Assembly (NCBI RefSeq): GCF_028882275.1
Contig: NZ_JARBUT010000010.1
Location: 1 to 64,000, forward strand
Origin: Nocardiopsis sp. N85
GTDB lineage: Bacteria > Actinomycetota > Actinomycetes > Streptosporangiales > Streptosporangiaceae
Reading direction: 5' to 3'
DNA: 64,000 nt
The notes under the pieces were generated by a model. It searched no databases, was not told the origin of the DNA, and saw only the letters and a program-made list of their open reading frames with translations. The first letter of the stretch is position 1. Each line of letters opens with the position of its first letter. Made by a program: the position numbers and the translations under genes. Below, piece after piece: positions 36,215 to 44,330 of the stretch.

Positions 36215-36240
36215 CCCCGGGCCGGCGCGCCGGCCCGGGG
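36215..36240. terminator. Perfect palindromic terminator between convergent genes
   Basis: 26-bp perfect palindrome centred on CGCG (CCCCGGGCCGGCG and its complement), between the deaminase and the DUF2332 gene. Confidence 0.7.
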
Positions 36241-36296
36241 GCACAGGAGACGCCCCGAACGCCCCTCCACCCCCGAACCGGTACGGGACCCCCGCC

Positions 36297-37271
36297 TCAG
36301 GCCCAGGTCAACGAATGACCGTGCTCACCGGCCCAGGCCACCACCCGCCCGTCCACCGCCACCGTCATGTCCGTGTCCACCGGCCCACGACCACCCTCCA
36401 ACTCCGGGAACACCCGCCACCCCTCACAGGACACCCAGTGCCCGGGCAACTCCCCCATCAACGCCGCGAACCGTTCCCGCTCCACCACCGGCAGGTAGGT
36501 CAGCACCGCACTGTGCACCACCACCGGCGTCACCCCCCGCGGCACCCGTGAGACCAGACCGGCGACCTCCTCCACCAGGTCACCGGCCACGATCGGCGCC
36601 GGATCGGCCACCGCCACCGACGCCGCCGCCCGCAGCCGCGCACGCCGCACCCCCTCCTGGGCCCCGGGCCAGATCAGCGCCTCCAACCACCGCACGTCCT
36701 CCTCATCGGCGACGTTCAACGGGTTCAGGTCCACCCCCGCCCGCCAGGCCACCTCCGGCACCCTCCCCGGCACCGGCACACCACCCGAGGTCGAACACTC
36801 CAGCAACACCGGCGAATCCAACGGACCGATCGGGGTCGCCCCGTCATAGGAGTACCGGTACCGGTCCGGGTACAGGCACAACCCCGCCGAGGCCCCCACC
36901 TCCACCAACCCCAACGGACCCGCGAGGGTCCCCAGCACGGGCACCAACGCCGCGCACCGGCGCACCTCGTTGGTCTGCGTCATCCGCTCCAACACGACCT
37001 CGCGCACCGCGCCCCAGTGCTCCACCACCCACGCCCGGAACCCCTCCCAGTCCTCGACGGGACCGCCCAGGAACCGCACCGCCCCCAACAACAGGTTGGG
37101 CTGGCGCTTGTTGCCCCGCGGCAACCCCAACACCAGACCCACCACCTCGTCATCGGTGGCCAACGCCCGCGCGATCCGCGCGTAGGAGGCCGCACCCCCC
37201 GCCTCGTAATGCTCGGCGAACCGCCAGTACCACGCCCGCACACGTTCGACCTCGTCCAGCACCGGGTCCAC
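36297..37271 (-). CDS. DUF2332 family protein
   Basis: A 324-residue protein of the DUF2332 family, common in actinomycetes and unannotated in function. Characteristic stretches are WRFAEHYEAGGAASYARIAR near the start, KRQPNLLLGAVRFLGG, QTNEVRRCAALVPVLGTLAG, LVEVGASAGLCLYPDRYRYS and GLDLNPL-like VDLNPLNVADEEDV. The glycine-rich GASAG region and order of motifs resemble a SAM-binding fold. The GTG at 37271 (AGGAGA/GAGG upstream) is preferred; ATG 37310 is possible. It borders the left end of the Tn3-type element. Confidence 0.8.
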   Translation of the reverse strand: MDPVLDEVERVRAWYWRFAEHYEAGGAASYARIARALATDDEVVGLVLGLPRGNKRQPNLLLGAVRFLGGPVEDWEGFRAWVVEHWGAVREVVLERMTQTNEVRRCAALVPVLGTLAGPLGLVEVGASAGLCLYPDRYRYSYDGATPIGPLDSPVLLECSTSGGVPVPGRVPEVAWRAGVDLNPLNVADEEDVRWLEALIWPGAQEGVRRARLRAAASVAVADPAPIVAGDLVEEVAGLVSRVPRGVTPVVVHSAVLTYLPVVERERFAALMGELPGHWVSCEGWRVFPELEGGRGPVDTDMTVAVDGRVVAWAGEHGHSLTWA

Positions 37272-37829
37272 ACCGACCTCGTCTCCTACAGGGAAAGGGG
37301 CGGACCACACATACCCATGACAGCCCGGTGTACCACGTGACCCCCCTCACGACCGGTCCGGCCGATCCCGCTCCCACGACGGGAACCGCGCGTTCTCCCG
37401 CACCGACCCCACCACCTCCGCCGAAGCCGGCCTCGGGGAACATCGGTACAGCCGTTGGCGCCGAGAACGATCATGGTCCGATCGGTGCGAGCGTACTGAC
37501 GGGATTCTCGTACTCGCGGCGGGCCTTACGCTGTGCCGGGACCGCCGGGATGCCCTGGCCGCCGTCGAGGGGCCGGCGGTGGACGGCCGGGGTCGGTGCT
37601 GACGCGCAGGGTGTGGCCCTGGCCGCGCCTCACGGTGACGCCCTGGTCGAGCGCGGCTCGTTCGACGGGCTCCGACTCGGCGGCCCGCAGCCCGTCGTAG
37701 GTCGGCTCTCGCCGGAGGCATCGTTCACCGGCAGGCGCATCGCCTCTCAGGTCTCATTCGAGGCTGGTCCCTGGCCGGACCGAATCGAGCAGCGGTGACG
37801 TCGCGTGTCACGGTCCCCCGAGGCAGCCG
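37272..37829. other. Left end of the Tn3-type element and flank, no gene seen
   Basis: The left terminal repeat of the element is at 37429-37454. From 37455 to 37829 a - strand frame gives coding-like sequence (PTYDGLRAAESEPVERAALD) but without a recognisable family, so it may be a gene remnant. Confidence 0.4.
37429..37454 (+). repeat. Left terminal inverted repeat of the Tn3-type element
   Basis: 26 bp identical in inverse to 40777-40802. The GGGG that begins Tn3 ends is at 37435-37438. Confidence 0.8.
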
Positions 37830-38399
37830 TCATACCGTGCTGCGGCATCCGGCGAGGAGGAGGGCGACCATGCCCTTGGCATCAGCCTGGCCGTAGTCGG
37901 GGCCGGTGATGCAGAGGTTTCCGATGGCGCGCAGGAGCGTGTACGCGGTGACACCGGGGCGAAGTTCCTCGGTGGCGGCGCAGGCGTCCAGCAATGACGC
38001 GCAGGCCGGGACCAGGGTGTCGAGCATGAGGGTGTGGAGGTTCTCCAGTCCTGGCTCGCCGGACCCCAGCGCCGCGCCGAGGCCGTGCTTGGTCACCAGG
38101 AAGTCCACGAACGCGTCCGTCCACAGGGCCAGAGCGGTGAACGGCGAGGCGGATTCCTCAAGAAGTCGGGGCGCGAGAGCGGTGCAGGCGTCGATCTGGT
38201 GCCGGTAGACGGCAGTGACGAGATCCGCGCGGGTCGGGAAGTTCCGGTAGACCGTGCCGACACCGACGCCGGCACGTTCGGCGATGTCGCGGACGGGTGC
38301 CTGGATGCCCCGGTCCACGAAGACCGCCGCAGCGGCCTCCAGCACACCACTGCGGGTGCGCTGAGCCTGTGCCCGGCGTACCCCGACCGACTCCGGCAC
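37830..38399 (-). CDS. TetR-family regulator (element cargo)
   Basis: A 189-residue repressor. The HTH is at about residues 12-55 (RTRSGVLEAAAAVFVDRGIQ, then RDIAERAGVGVGTVYRNFPT). The rest is helical with the usual C-terminal ligand domain (PFTALALWTDAFVDFLVTKH). GGGAGG precedes the GTG at 38399; an ATG at 38426 inside the operator palindrome is the alternative. It is divergent from the alpha/beta hydrolase gene, which it probably represses through the palindromes at 38415-38459. Confidence 0.85.
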   Translation of the reverse strand: MPESVGVRRAQAQRTRSGVLEAAAAVFVDRGIQAPVRDIAERAGVGVGTVYRNFPTRADLVTAVYRHQIDACTALAPRLLEESASPFTALALWTDAFVDFLVTKHGLGAALGSGEPGLENLHTLMLDTLVPACASLLDACAATEELRPGVTAYTLLRAIGNLCITGPDYGQADAKGMVALLLAGCRSTV

Positions 38400-38414
38400 G
38401 GATGCCTCCCATTG

Positions 38415-38459
38415 CTCGCGGAACAATGTTCCGCTAGTTTGGCGGAACGACGCTCCGCC
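38415..38459. promoter_or_regulatory. TetR operator palindromes in the tetR/hydrolase divergent promoter
   Basis: GCGGAACAATGTTCCGC is a perfect palindrome (8-bp arms around A). Just beyond, TTTGGCGGA and TCCGCCAAA form a second with a 7-nt spacer. Both share the GGCGGAAC-like half. They sit between the divergent starts and are likely the binding sites of the TetR protein. Confidence 0.75.
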
Positions 38460-38501
38460 AAATTATGGCATCCCGGTACTCATGGAAAGTGCAGGACCCT
38501 C

Positions 38502-39413
38502 ATGTCCTCGTCCCACTCCCTCGACCAGCAGATCGTCTCGGTCAAGCCCATCGTTGTCCCCTCGCCCGGGCGCGGCATCGACCTTCAGGTGAAGGTCACC
38601 GCACCCCGGTCGGGCCAGAACCTGCCTGTGATCGTTTTCTCCCACGGGAACGCGTGGTCACTGGACGGGTACGAGCCCCTCGTCGACCGGTGGGCCGCCG
38701 CCGGATTCGTCGTGGTGCAGCCCACCCACCTGGACTCCCGGCGCAACGCCATCACCTGGGACGACCCGCGCTTCGCCACCATCTGGCGCGTGCGGATCAC
38801 CGACCTGCACGCAATCCTCGACCACCTCGCAGACGTCCTGGCCCAAGCCGGCCTGGAGACCCGCGCCGACCGTGAGCGCACTGCCGTGGTCGGCCACTCC
38901 TGGGGCGCCCAGACCGCGAGCGCCCTCCTCGGTGCGCGCGTACTGGACGCCGAGGGTGTCGCGGGAGAGGACTTCTCCCACTCCGCGGTTTCGGCCGGCG
39001 CGCTGATCGGGGCGACGGGAACCGGCGACACCCTCACCCCGTTCGCCGCCGAGAACCTTCCGTTCATGAAGCCGGACTTCTCCACCATGACCGCCCCGAC
39101 CCTGGTCGTCGCGGGCGGCAAGGACGACTCGCAGCTCTCCACCCGCGGGCCGGAGTGGTTCACCGACGCCTACCACCTCAGCCCGGCGCCCAAGAGCCTG
39201 CTCAGCATCACCGAGGCCGAGCACACCATGGGCGGAATCGCCGGCGAGAAGGTCGCCGAGACCACCGACGAGGACCCCGCCCGTGTCGCCCTCACAGCCG
39301 ATGCGATCTCCGCCTACCTCCGCGCGGCCCTCGACCTCGACGACACCGAGTGGACCGCCCTCAACAACACCACCGAAGGCAGCGACGGTACGTGGAGCCT
39401 CGCCGGCAAGTGA
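38502..39413 (+). CDS. Alpha/beta hydrolase (element cargo)
   Basis: A 303-residue hydrolase resembling chlorophyllase-like/PET-hydrolase-like bacterial proteins. Motifs are VIVFSHGNAWSLDGYEPLVD (oxyanion region, about residues 46-65), the nucleophile elbow VVGHSWGAQTASAL with Ser (about 129-142), and late Asp and His in LVVAGGKDD and EAEHTMGG. No signal peptide, so cytosolic. Substrate unknown, possibly an ester taken up or a drug. The gene is divergent from tetR and inside the Tn3-type element, so it probably provides an inducible detoxification or catabolic step. The ATG at 38502 begins the soluble domain. Confidence 0.83.
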   Translation: MSSSHSLDQQIVSVKPIVVPSPGRGIDLQVKVTAPRSGQNLPVIVFSHGNAWSLDGYEPLVDRWAAAGFVVVQPTHLDSRRNAITWDDPRFATIWRVRITDLHAILDHLADVLAQAGLETRADRERTAVVGHSWGAQTASALLGARVLDAEGVAGEDFSHSAVSAGALIGATGTGDTLTPFAAENLPFMKPDFSTMTAPTLVVAGGKDDSQLSTRGPEWFTDAYHLSPAPKSLLSITEAEHTMGGIAGEKVAETTDEDPARVALTADAISAYLRAALDLDDTEWTALNNTTEGSDGTWSLAGK

Positions 39414-39424
39414 GCTCAGCCTGA

Positions 39425-39688
39425 CCGCCGGGGCACACCCGGCGGTCAGCAACGAGCGGGGCGCAGTTCGACACCGAGGCCGCGCCGACACCCACGCTGG
39501 ACCGGTTCGAGGCGCGCGTTGACGCCGCCCGGCCCGTCGGCGCTCCCCTGGAGGACTTCCAGGCCTCCGAGTTCCGCTTCCCGACGCGCGGCGGGACCGT
39601 ACCACTGGAGCGACCGGTACCCGCTCTCGTGCGTGCCGCTGTCGGGGCCGCCGAGCGGTACGACGCCGCTCTGGTACCCGTCGGCTGA
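39425..39688 (+). pseudogene. Unrecognised coding-like remnant
   Basis: This frame after the hydrolase, ending with TGA at 39688, reads LDRFEARVDAARPVGAPLED, then FRFPTRGGTVPLERPVPALV and RAAVGAAERYDAALVPVG. The composition is like coding sequence and the end is protein-like, but there is no start codon with a ribosome site and no known match. It is probably the 3' remnant of a cargo gene. A hairpin (GACCGCCGGGG/CCCGGCGGTC, about 39423-39448) after the hydrolase stop may be a terminator. Confidence 0.3.
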
Positions 39689-39697
39689 CCTCTCACC

Positions 39698-40802
39698 TCA
39701 CTCGGCGTCGTCGCCCTCGTCCAGCTCGGGCGCGTCCGGGTCACGCAGCGGGCGCAGGGCGCCGGTGGCCGGGACCTGGGCGGTGAAGCCGTAGCGGCCG
39801 AGCAGGTTCGGGTTCTTGTGCCTGAGCGGGGAGAGTCGGGCGACGTCCTCATCGCGGATCTCGTGGGCCTCGGCGCGGAGCTGGGCGACGGCGGCGTCGA
39901 TGTACTTCGTGGTCCACAGAACGATGGCGTTGAGGACCAGGCCGAGCGCGCCGAACCGGTCCCGCATCCCGTCCCGGTACACCTGGTGGATGGTGCCGCG
40001 CTTTCCATCGCACACGTCCCTCGCCGGCCTGTGGCGGGACTCCCGCACGGCGAGCCGCCGGTTCATCTGACAGCGGTAGGTGTCGTCGACCGGGTCGACC
40101 ACGCGCAGCAGGTGTTCGGTCCTCACGATCCGCCCGTACTCCGCGAACACCGCACCCAGCGGAGTGGGGCGCCCCTCGCGTCCGAACACGCGCAGCAGGT
40201 CGTAGGCACGGACCTGGTTGGTGACCAGGGGACCGGCGACCCTCAGCATGTCCGGCCAGCGCGTGATCACCTTGTTCGGGTTCACGCGGTTGCGGGCCAG
40301 GTCCTCCACCGCGCCGTACGTGCCCGTCCCGACGCCGGGCATCGCGGCCCGCCAGAACCGCTGGTCGTCCAGGTCGCGGAACCGGGGTGAGAAGTTGTGG
40401 CCGAGGATCTTGAACAGGCCGAACACCATGTCGGAGTAGGAGGCGTCGTCGGTGGCCACCATCTCCGGCTCGCGCCCGCCGTCCAGGTTCGACAGCGCGT
40501 CCAGGATGTGCGGGGAGTCGCGCGGGGTACCCGGGACGACCATCCGCCCGAGGCCCACGACCTGGTCGTTGCTCGACGGACACCTTCGCCGCCGGCCCCG
40601 CTTCTTCCACCCGGCGACCCGGCCCCGCACCAGCTCCGCCAGGTGCTCCTCCACGGGCATGTCCAGGCTCAGCCCGGCCAGCACGTCCTCCTCGACGGCC
40701 TCCCACTCGGGACCGTCCAGCAGACGGGCGCGCGGAGCGGACCAGCGGTGCGAGGGGGAGGCGAAGACGTCGCGATCGGCTGTACCGATGTTCCCCGAGG
40801 CC
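39698..40802 (-). pseudogene. Tn3-family transposase, N-terminally truncated
   Basis: An open frame of about 368 codons compared with about 1000 in intact TnpA. It has the C-terminal DDE-domain features: PHILDALSNLDGGREPEMVA then TDDASYSDMVFGLFKILGHN (second catalytic Asp), RFRDLDDQRFWRA and VNPNKVITRWPDMLRVAGPL. The family ending ARLSPLRHKNPNLLGRYGF plus RPLRDPDAP is intact. The first catalytic Asp and the whole DNA-binding N terminus are missing. The frame begins inside the right terminal repeat, so this is a deletion derivative. It cannot be active alone. Confidence 0.85.
40777..40802 (-). repeat. Right terminal inverted repeat of the Tn3-type element
   Basis: 26 bp, the exact reverse complement of 37429-37454; the CCCC of the end is at 40793-40796. 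Confidence 0.8.
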
Positions 40803-40865
40803 GAAAGCCCTCTCCGGCGACCCGGCACCGCGACCGCGCGTCCCACTCCACCGCCGACCGCCCCC

Positions 40866-41816
40866 TCACCCGCCCTCCACCCCGTGGAACCTGCTCCGAT
40901 ACCCCGCCGGAGAACACCCCAACGTCCGCACGAACACCCGCCGCATCACCTCCGCCGACGCGAAACCACTGCGCCGCGCCACCGACTCCACCCCCAGCCC
41001 CGAATCCTCCAACCACCGCCGCGCCGCCTCCACCCGCACCCGCTCCACGTACCGGCCCGGCGTACACCCCACCTCCCGGGCGAACACCCGCGAGAACTGC
41101 CGCGGCGACAACCCCACCCGCCCCGCCAACCCCTCCACCGACAGATCCCCCGCCGGATGCTCCACGATCCAGTGCTGCACCTCCCGCACCGCCGGACGCT
41201 GCGCCCACTGCGCCGCCAACGGCGCCGAGAACTGCGCCTGACCCCCGGGCCGGCGCAGGAACACCACCAGGTGCCGGGCCACCCCCAACGCCACCCGCCG
41301 CCCCAGATCCTCCTCCACCAACGCCAACGCCATGTCCACCCCCGCGCTCACCCCCGCCGACGTCACCACCCGCCCCTGACGCACGAAGATCGGATCCGGA
41401 TCCACCTCCACACCCGGGAACCGACGGGAGAACTCCTCGCAGTGCGCCCAGTGGGTCGTGGCCCGCAACCCCTCCAACACCCCCGCCCGCGCCAACAGGA
41501 ACGCCCCCGTGCACACCGACGCCACCCGCCCCGCCCGCCCGCACTCCCCCGCCAACCACTCCACCAACCTCGGATCGGCGCCCTCCCGAGCCCCCACACC
41601 CCCGGCCACCACCAGGGTGTCGATCCGCCCGGCCTCCTCCAACGCCACCGACGGCACCAGCCCCAACCCGCTGGAGGTCCGCACCGCCGCCCCGCCCAAC
41701 GACCCCACCCGCACCCGGTAACGCGCCCCCGACGCCCCCGCGAACACCTCCAACGGCCCCGTCACGTCCAGACTCTGCACACCGTCGTAGACGACGATCA
41801 CGACCTCATGTCCCAT
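40866..41816 (-). CDS. GlxA-type AraC regulator with DJ-1/PfpI domain
   Basis: A 316-residue protein. Residues 1-180 are a DJ-1/PfpI amidotransferase-like domain (GHEVVIVVYDGVQSLDVTGP; VASVCTGAFLLARAGVLEG with Cys at the nucleophile position; THWAHCEEF). Residues about 220-310 are an AraC double HTH (LAGRVGLSPRQFSRVFAREV, then SVARRSGFASAEVMRRVFVR and LGCSPAGYRSRFHG). Such proteins activate catabolic or stress genes; the ligand is unknown. The ATG is at 41816. The gene starts 64 bp from the right end of the Tn3-type element. Confidence 0.87.
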   Translation of the reverse strand: MGHEVVIVVYDGVQSLDVTGPLEVFAGASGARYRVRVGSLGGAAVRTSSGLGLVPSVALEEAGRIDTLVVAGGVGAREGADPRLVEWLAGECGRAGRVASVCTGAFLLARAGVLEGLRATTHWAHCEEFSRRFPGVEVDPDPIFVRQGRVVTSAGVSAGVDMALALVEEDLGRRVALGVARHLVVFLRRPGGQAQFSAPLAAQWAQRPAVREVQHWIVEHPAGDLSVEGLAGRVGLSPRQFSRVFAREVGCTPGRYVERVRVEAARRWLEDSGLGVESVARRSGFASAEVMRRVFVRTLGCSPAGYRSRFHGVEGG

Positions 41817-41964
41817 GCCCACCACCCCACCACCGCCCCACGGCGTCCGCAAGGTCGCACACCCCACGGAAAAAGACACCCCGCCCCGGGGTTGCCACCG
41901 CCACGAGAGGAAAGACACGAACAGATAACGAGAACTCTCACGCACCCACGACGATCACAGCCCC

Positions 41965-42684
41965 ATGACAGCCCACCACCACGAACGGACACCCGTGAGG
42001 CTCACCGACCGCGGAGACCTGCGCCGCAGCCCCGCCACCACCGCACCCAGCGCCCGGCCGCTCGTCGCGTTCCACGACGTGTCCCTCACCCTGGCCCGCA
42101 CCCCCCTGCTCACCCACCTGGACCTGACCGTCCACCCCGGCGAACACGTCGCCCTCATCGGCCTGCCCCCGACCCACACCACCACCATCGCCGACCTGCT
42201 CACCGGCCGCACCACCCCCACCCGCGGCCGCGTCACCACCCACACCACCCTCCACGTCCACCCCGCCACACCCACCACCACCCTGGCCCGCACCATCACC
42301 GGCCACCCCGAACCCGACCCCGACGACCCCCACCTGCACACCGCCCTGACCACCGCCGACCTACCCCACGACCCCACCACCCCCCTGGCCGACCTGCCCC
42401 ACGACCTCACCCACCGCCTGCACCCCGCCCGCAGCCACTACGCCCACCTCACCGACACCCACCTGCTCGTCCTCACCCACCCCGCCCCCGGCGAACACCT
42501 CACCCCCACCCCCACCACAGGCCTGCTCCAACTCACCGACCGCCCCACCCACACCCACACCGCCGACCGCGTCCTGCTCCTGCACCGCGGACGCGTCGCC
42601 GAGAGCGGCACCCACCACCAACTCCTGGTCCGCGGCGGCGCCTACGCCCGCCTGTACGCCCTGCGCGGCACCCACCGCCCCTGA
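41965..42684 (+). CDS. Degenerate ABC-transporter ATPase-like protein
   Basis: A 239-residue protein that keeps the outline of an ABC ATPase but not its active motifs. Residues 33-60 match the start of the fold (LVAFHDVSLTLARTPLLTHL). Where Walker A (GxxGxGKS/T) should be it has GLPPTHTTTIADLLTGRTTP. No Q-loop, LSGGQ signature or Walker B Asp-Glu is visible; the middle is Thr/His-rich (HVHPATPTTTLARTI). The C terminus returns to the family pattern (RVLLLHRGRVAESGTHHQLL, then GGAYARLYALR). It probably cannot hydrolyse ATP. No permease is adjacent. Either a pseudo-ATPase with a regulatory role or a decayed gene that stays open because of C-ending codons. Confidence 0.65.
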   Translation: MTAHHHERTPVRLTDRGDLRRSPATTAPSARPLVAFHDVSLTLARTPLLTHLDLTVHPGEHVALIGLPPTHTTTIADLLTGRTTPTRGRVTTHTTLHVHPATPTTTLARTITGHPEPDPDDPHLHTALTTADLPHDPTTPLADLPHDLTHRLHPARSHYAHLTDTHLLVLTHPAPGEHLTPTPTTGLLQLTDRPTHTHTADRVLLLHRGRVAESGTHHQLLVRGGAYARLYALRGTHRP

Positions 42685-42708
42685 CCCCGCCCCGGGCCGA
42701 GAACGCCC

Positions 42709-42721
42709 TAGGATGAGGACC
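42709..42721 (+). promoter_or_regulatory. Leaderless promoter of soxR
   Basis: TAGGAT (42709-42714), the consensus streptomycete -10, is 7 nt before GTG 42722. The transcript should start at or next to the start codon. Confidence 0.65.
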
Positions 42722-43210
42722 GTGCCGCCCATCGTCAAGGAACTCACCGTCGGACAGGTATCCCAACGCTCCGGCGTGGCCGTCTCCGCCCTGCACTTCT
42801 ACGAACGCCAGGGGCTCATCCACAGCCGCCGCACCGCCGGCAACCAACGCCGCTACCGCCGCGACACCCTGCGCCGCGTCTCCTTCATCCGCGTCTCCCA
42901 ACGCGTGGGCATCCCCCTGGCCCGCATCCGCCAGGCCCTGGACCGGCTCCCCGACAACCGCACCCCCAACCGCGCCGACTGGGCACTGGTCTCCGAACAG
43001 TGGCGCGACGAACTCGACGCCCGCATCGCCCAGCTCGTCCGCCTGCGCGACGACCTCACCGGCTGTATCGGCTGCGGGTGCCTGTCCCTGGAATCGTGCG
43101 TGCTGTTCAACCCCGACGACGCCCTGGCCGCCGACGGCTCCGGACCGCGCCGCCTGCTCATCGCCGACGACCCCGAGAACCACGAGGGGGCACGGGCCGA
43201 GACCGCCTGA
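42722..43210 (+). CDS. soxR: Redox-sensing MerR regulator SoxR
   Basis: A 162-residue MerR protein. The HTH occupies residues 7-75 (LTVGQVSQRSGVAVSALHFY, then RRYRRDTLRRVSFIRVSQRV). The iron-sulfur site C-x2-C-x-C-x5-C is intact in CIGCGCLSLESC (about residues 115-126). It senses redox-cycling drugs through a [2Fe-2S] cluster and activates protective or export genes. In actinomycetes it often answers the cell's own redox-active antibiotics. The GTG at 42722 fits both the family start (PPIVKELTVGQ) and a leaderless TAGGAT promoter; ATG 42713 is the alternative. A terminator at 43223-43244 separates it from rnhA. Confidence 0.93.
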   Translation: MPPIVKELTVGQVSQRSGVAVSALHFYERQGLIHSRRTAGNQRRYRRDTLRRVSFIRVSQRVGIPLARIRQALDRLPDNRTPNRADWALVSEQWRDELDARIAQLVRLRDDLTGCIGCGCLSLESCVLFNPDDALAADGSGPRRLLIADDPENHEGARAETA

Positions 43211-43222
43211 GAGCACACGAAA

Positions 43223-43244
43223 GGGCACCCCGCCCGGGGTGCCC
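43223..43244. terminator. Bidirectional terminator, soxR / rnhA
   Basis: Perfect 10-bp arms (GGGCACCCCG/CGGGGTGCCC) around CC. Confidence 0.75.
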
Positions 43245-43263
43245 CCTACCGGTGCCCGCCGAC

Positions 43264-43719
43264 TCAGCGCGGCGCCGCGGCCTCATCACGCCCGCGCCGG
43301 GCCAGTTCGTCGGCGCGCTCGTTGCCCTCGTCGCCGCTGTGCCCGCGCACCCACCGCCACTCCACGTCGTGCCCTGCGGCCACCTCGTCCAGCCGCTGCC
43401 ACAGGTCCACGTTCTTGACCGGCTTCTTGTCCGCGGTGCGCCACCCGCGCCGCTTCCACCCGGCCACCCACGACGTGATCCCGTTGCGCACATAGGACGA
43501 ATCGGTGTAAACCACCACCGGCACCGGTTTGGTCAGGCTCTCCAGCGCCCGGATGGCCGCCATGAGCTCCATCCGGTTGTTGGTGGTCTGCCCCTCACCG
43601 CCGTAGATCTCCTTCTCGTGCCCGCCGTAGCGCAGCCACACCCCCCACCCGCCGGGGCCGGGGTTCCCGCTGCACGCCCCGTCGGTGTACACGATCACTT
43701 TGTGTTCCCCGTCGTTCAT
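43264..43719 (-). CDS. rnhA: Ribonuclease HI
   Basis: A 151-residue RNase H fold. All catalytic acids are seen: [19 protein letters not shown] (D10-type), [16 protein letters not shown] (E48-type), [20 protein letters not shown] (D70-type) and the end [18 protein letters not shown] (His and Asp134-type). It degrades RNA in RNA-DNA hybrids. The ATG at 43719 lies 7 nt after TAGATT, so the message is probably leaderless. Typical length for E. coli-type RNase HI. Confidence 0.95.
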   Translation of the reverse strand: MNDGEHKVIVYTDGACSGNPGPGGWGVWLRYGGHEKEIYGGEGQTTNNRMELMAAIRALESLTKPVPVVVYTDSSYVRNGITSWVAGWKRRGWRTADKKPVKNVDLWQRLDEVAAGHDVEWRWVRGHSGDEGNERADELARRGRDEAAAPR

Positions 43720-43924
43720 GCCGGGCAATCTACCGCCCCGCACGGTAACAAAAAGACCACACACCTTCTCAAAGGGGCCACTTTCGGGGCCAAAACACCC
43801 AGTGGAGCCCCATCGGACCCCCTCCCGGCCCCGAGAACCCGCCAAAGGCACCCCCGCGCACCCCCACCCGGGTCCACCCCACCCACCACCATCGAATCGA
43901 ACACACGAACGAAAAAGGCCCGAC

Positions 43925-44272
43925 ATGCAGATCCACGCCCTCACCCTCGACTGCACCGACACCCTCGCCCAGGCCCGCTTCTGGTCCGCCGCCCTCCACG
44001 CACCCATGGCCCCCGACAGCGACGACGAGGAGGCCTACATCCCCGCCCACGACACCACCCCCGCCCTCCTCTTCGTCCGCGTCCCCGAGACCAAGACCAC
44101 CAAGAACCGCCTCCACCTCGACCTCCAGGCCCCGCCCCACTCCACCCGCGACACCGAGATCACCCGCCTGCGAACCCTGGGCGCCCGCCTCCTGGCCGAC
44201 CGCCGCCACCCCGACGGCACCGGCTGGGCCGTCCTGGCCGACCCCGAGGACAACGAGTTCTGCGTCGGCTGA
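43925..44272 (+). CDS. VOC-superfamily (glyoxalase-like) protein
   Basis: A 115-residue protein of the glyoxalase/bleomycin-resistance fold. Motifs are [20 protein letters not shown] near the start, [20 protein letters not shown] (Glyoxalase_6-type PE.K..KNRLHLD, about residues 50-69) and [15 protein letters not shown] at the end. This DUF/Glyoxalase_6 subgroup is very common in actinomycetes, and substrates are unknown. The putative metal residues are H63/D65-like and E112-like. A terminator follows directly. Codon use is extremely C-ending. Confidence 0.88.
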   Translation: MQIHALTLDCTDTLAQARFWSAALHAPMAPDSDDEEAYIPAHDTTPALLFVRVPETKTTKNRLHLDLQAPPHSTRDTEITRLRTLGARLLADRRHPDGTGWAVLADPEDNEFCVG

Positions 44273-44287
44273 CCCCGCACGAAAAAA

Positions 44288-44315
44288 GGGCGGGGGGCCC
44301 TCAGGCCCCCCGCCC
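44288..44315. terminator. Bidirectional terminator, VOC / def
   Basis: Perfect 12-bp arms (GGGCGGGGGGCC/GGCCCCCCGCCC) around CTCA, preceded by AAAAAA. Confidence 0.8.
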
Positions 44316-44330
44316 CCATGACTTCACGGA

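Larger units (their letters stand above)
37429..40802. mobile_element. 3.4-kb non-autonomous Tn3-type element with tetR/hydrolase cargo
   Basis: The two ends are perfect 26-bp inverted repeats, each containing GGGGAACATCGGTACAGCCG, preceded by GGCCTC on the outer side. Weaker similarity continues inward for another 15-18 bp, consistent with 38-bp Tn3-type ends starting GGGG. Inside are a tetR, a divergent alpha/beta hydrolase gene, and a Tn3 transposase lacking its N-terminal two thirds, whose open frame even reads into the right end. Clear 5-bp target duplications are not seen. It could move only with a transposase supplied elsewhere. The DNA within lacks the strong C-over-G bias of the flanks, which supports recent insertion. 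Confidence 0.75.
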
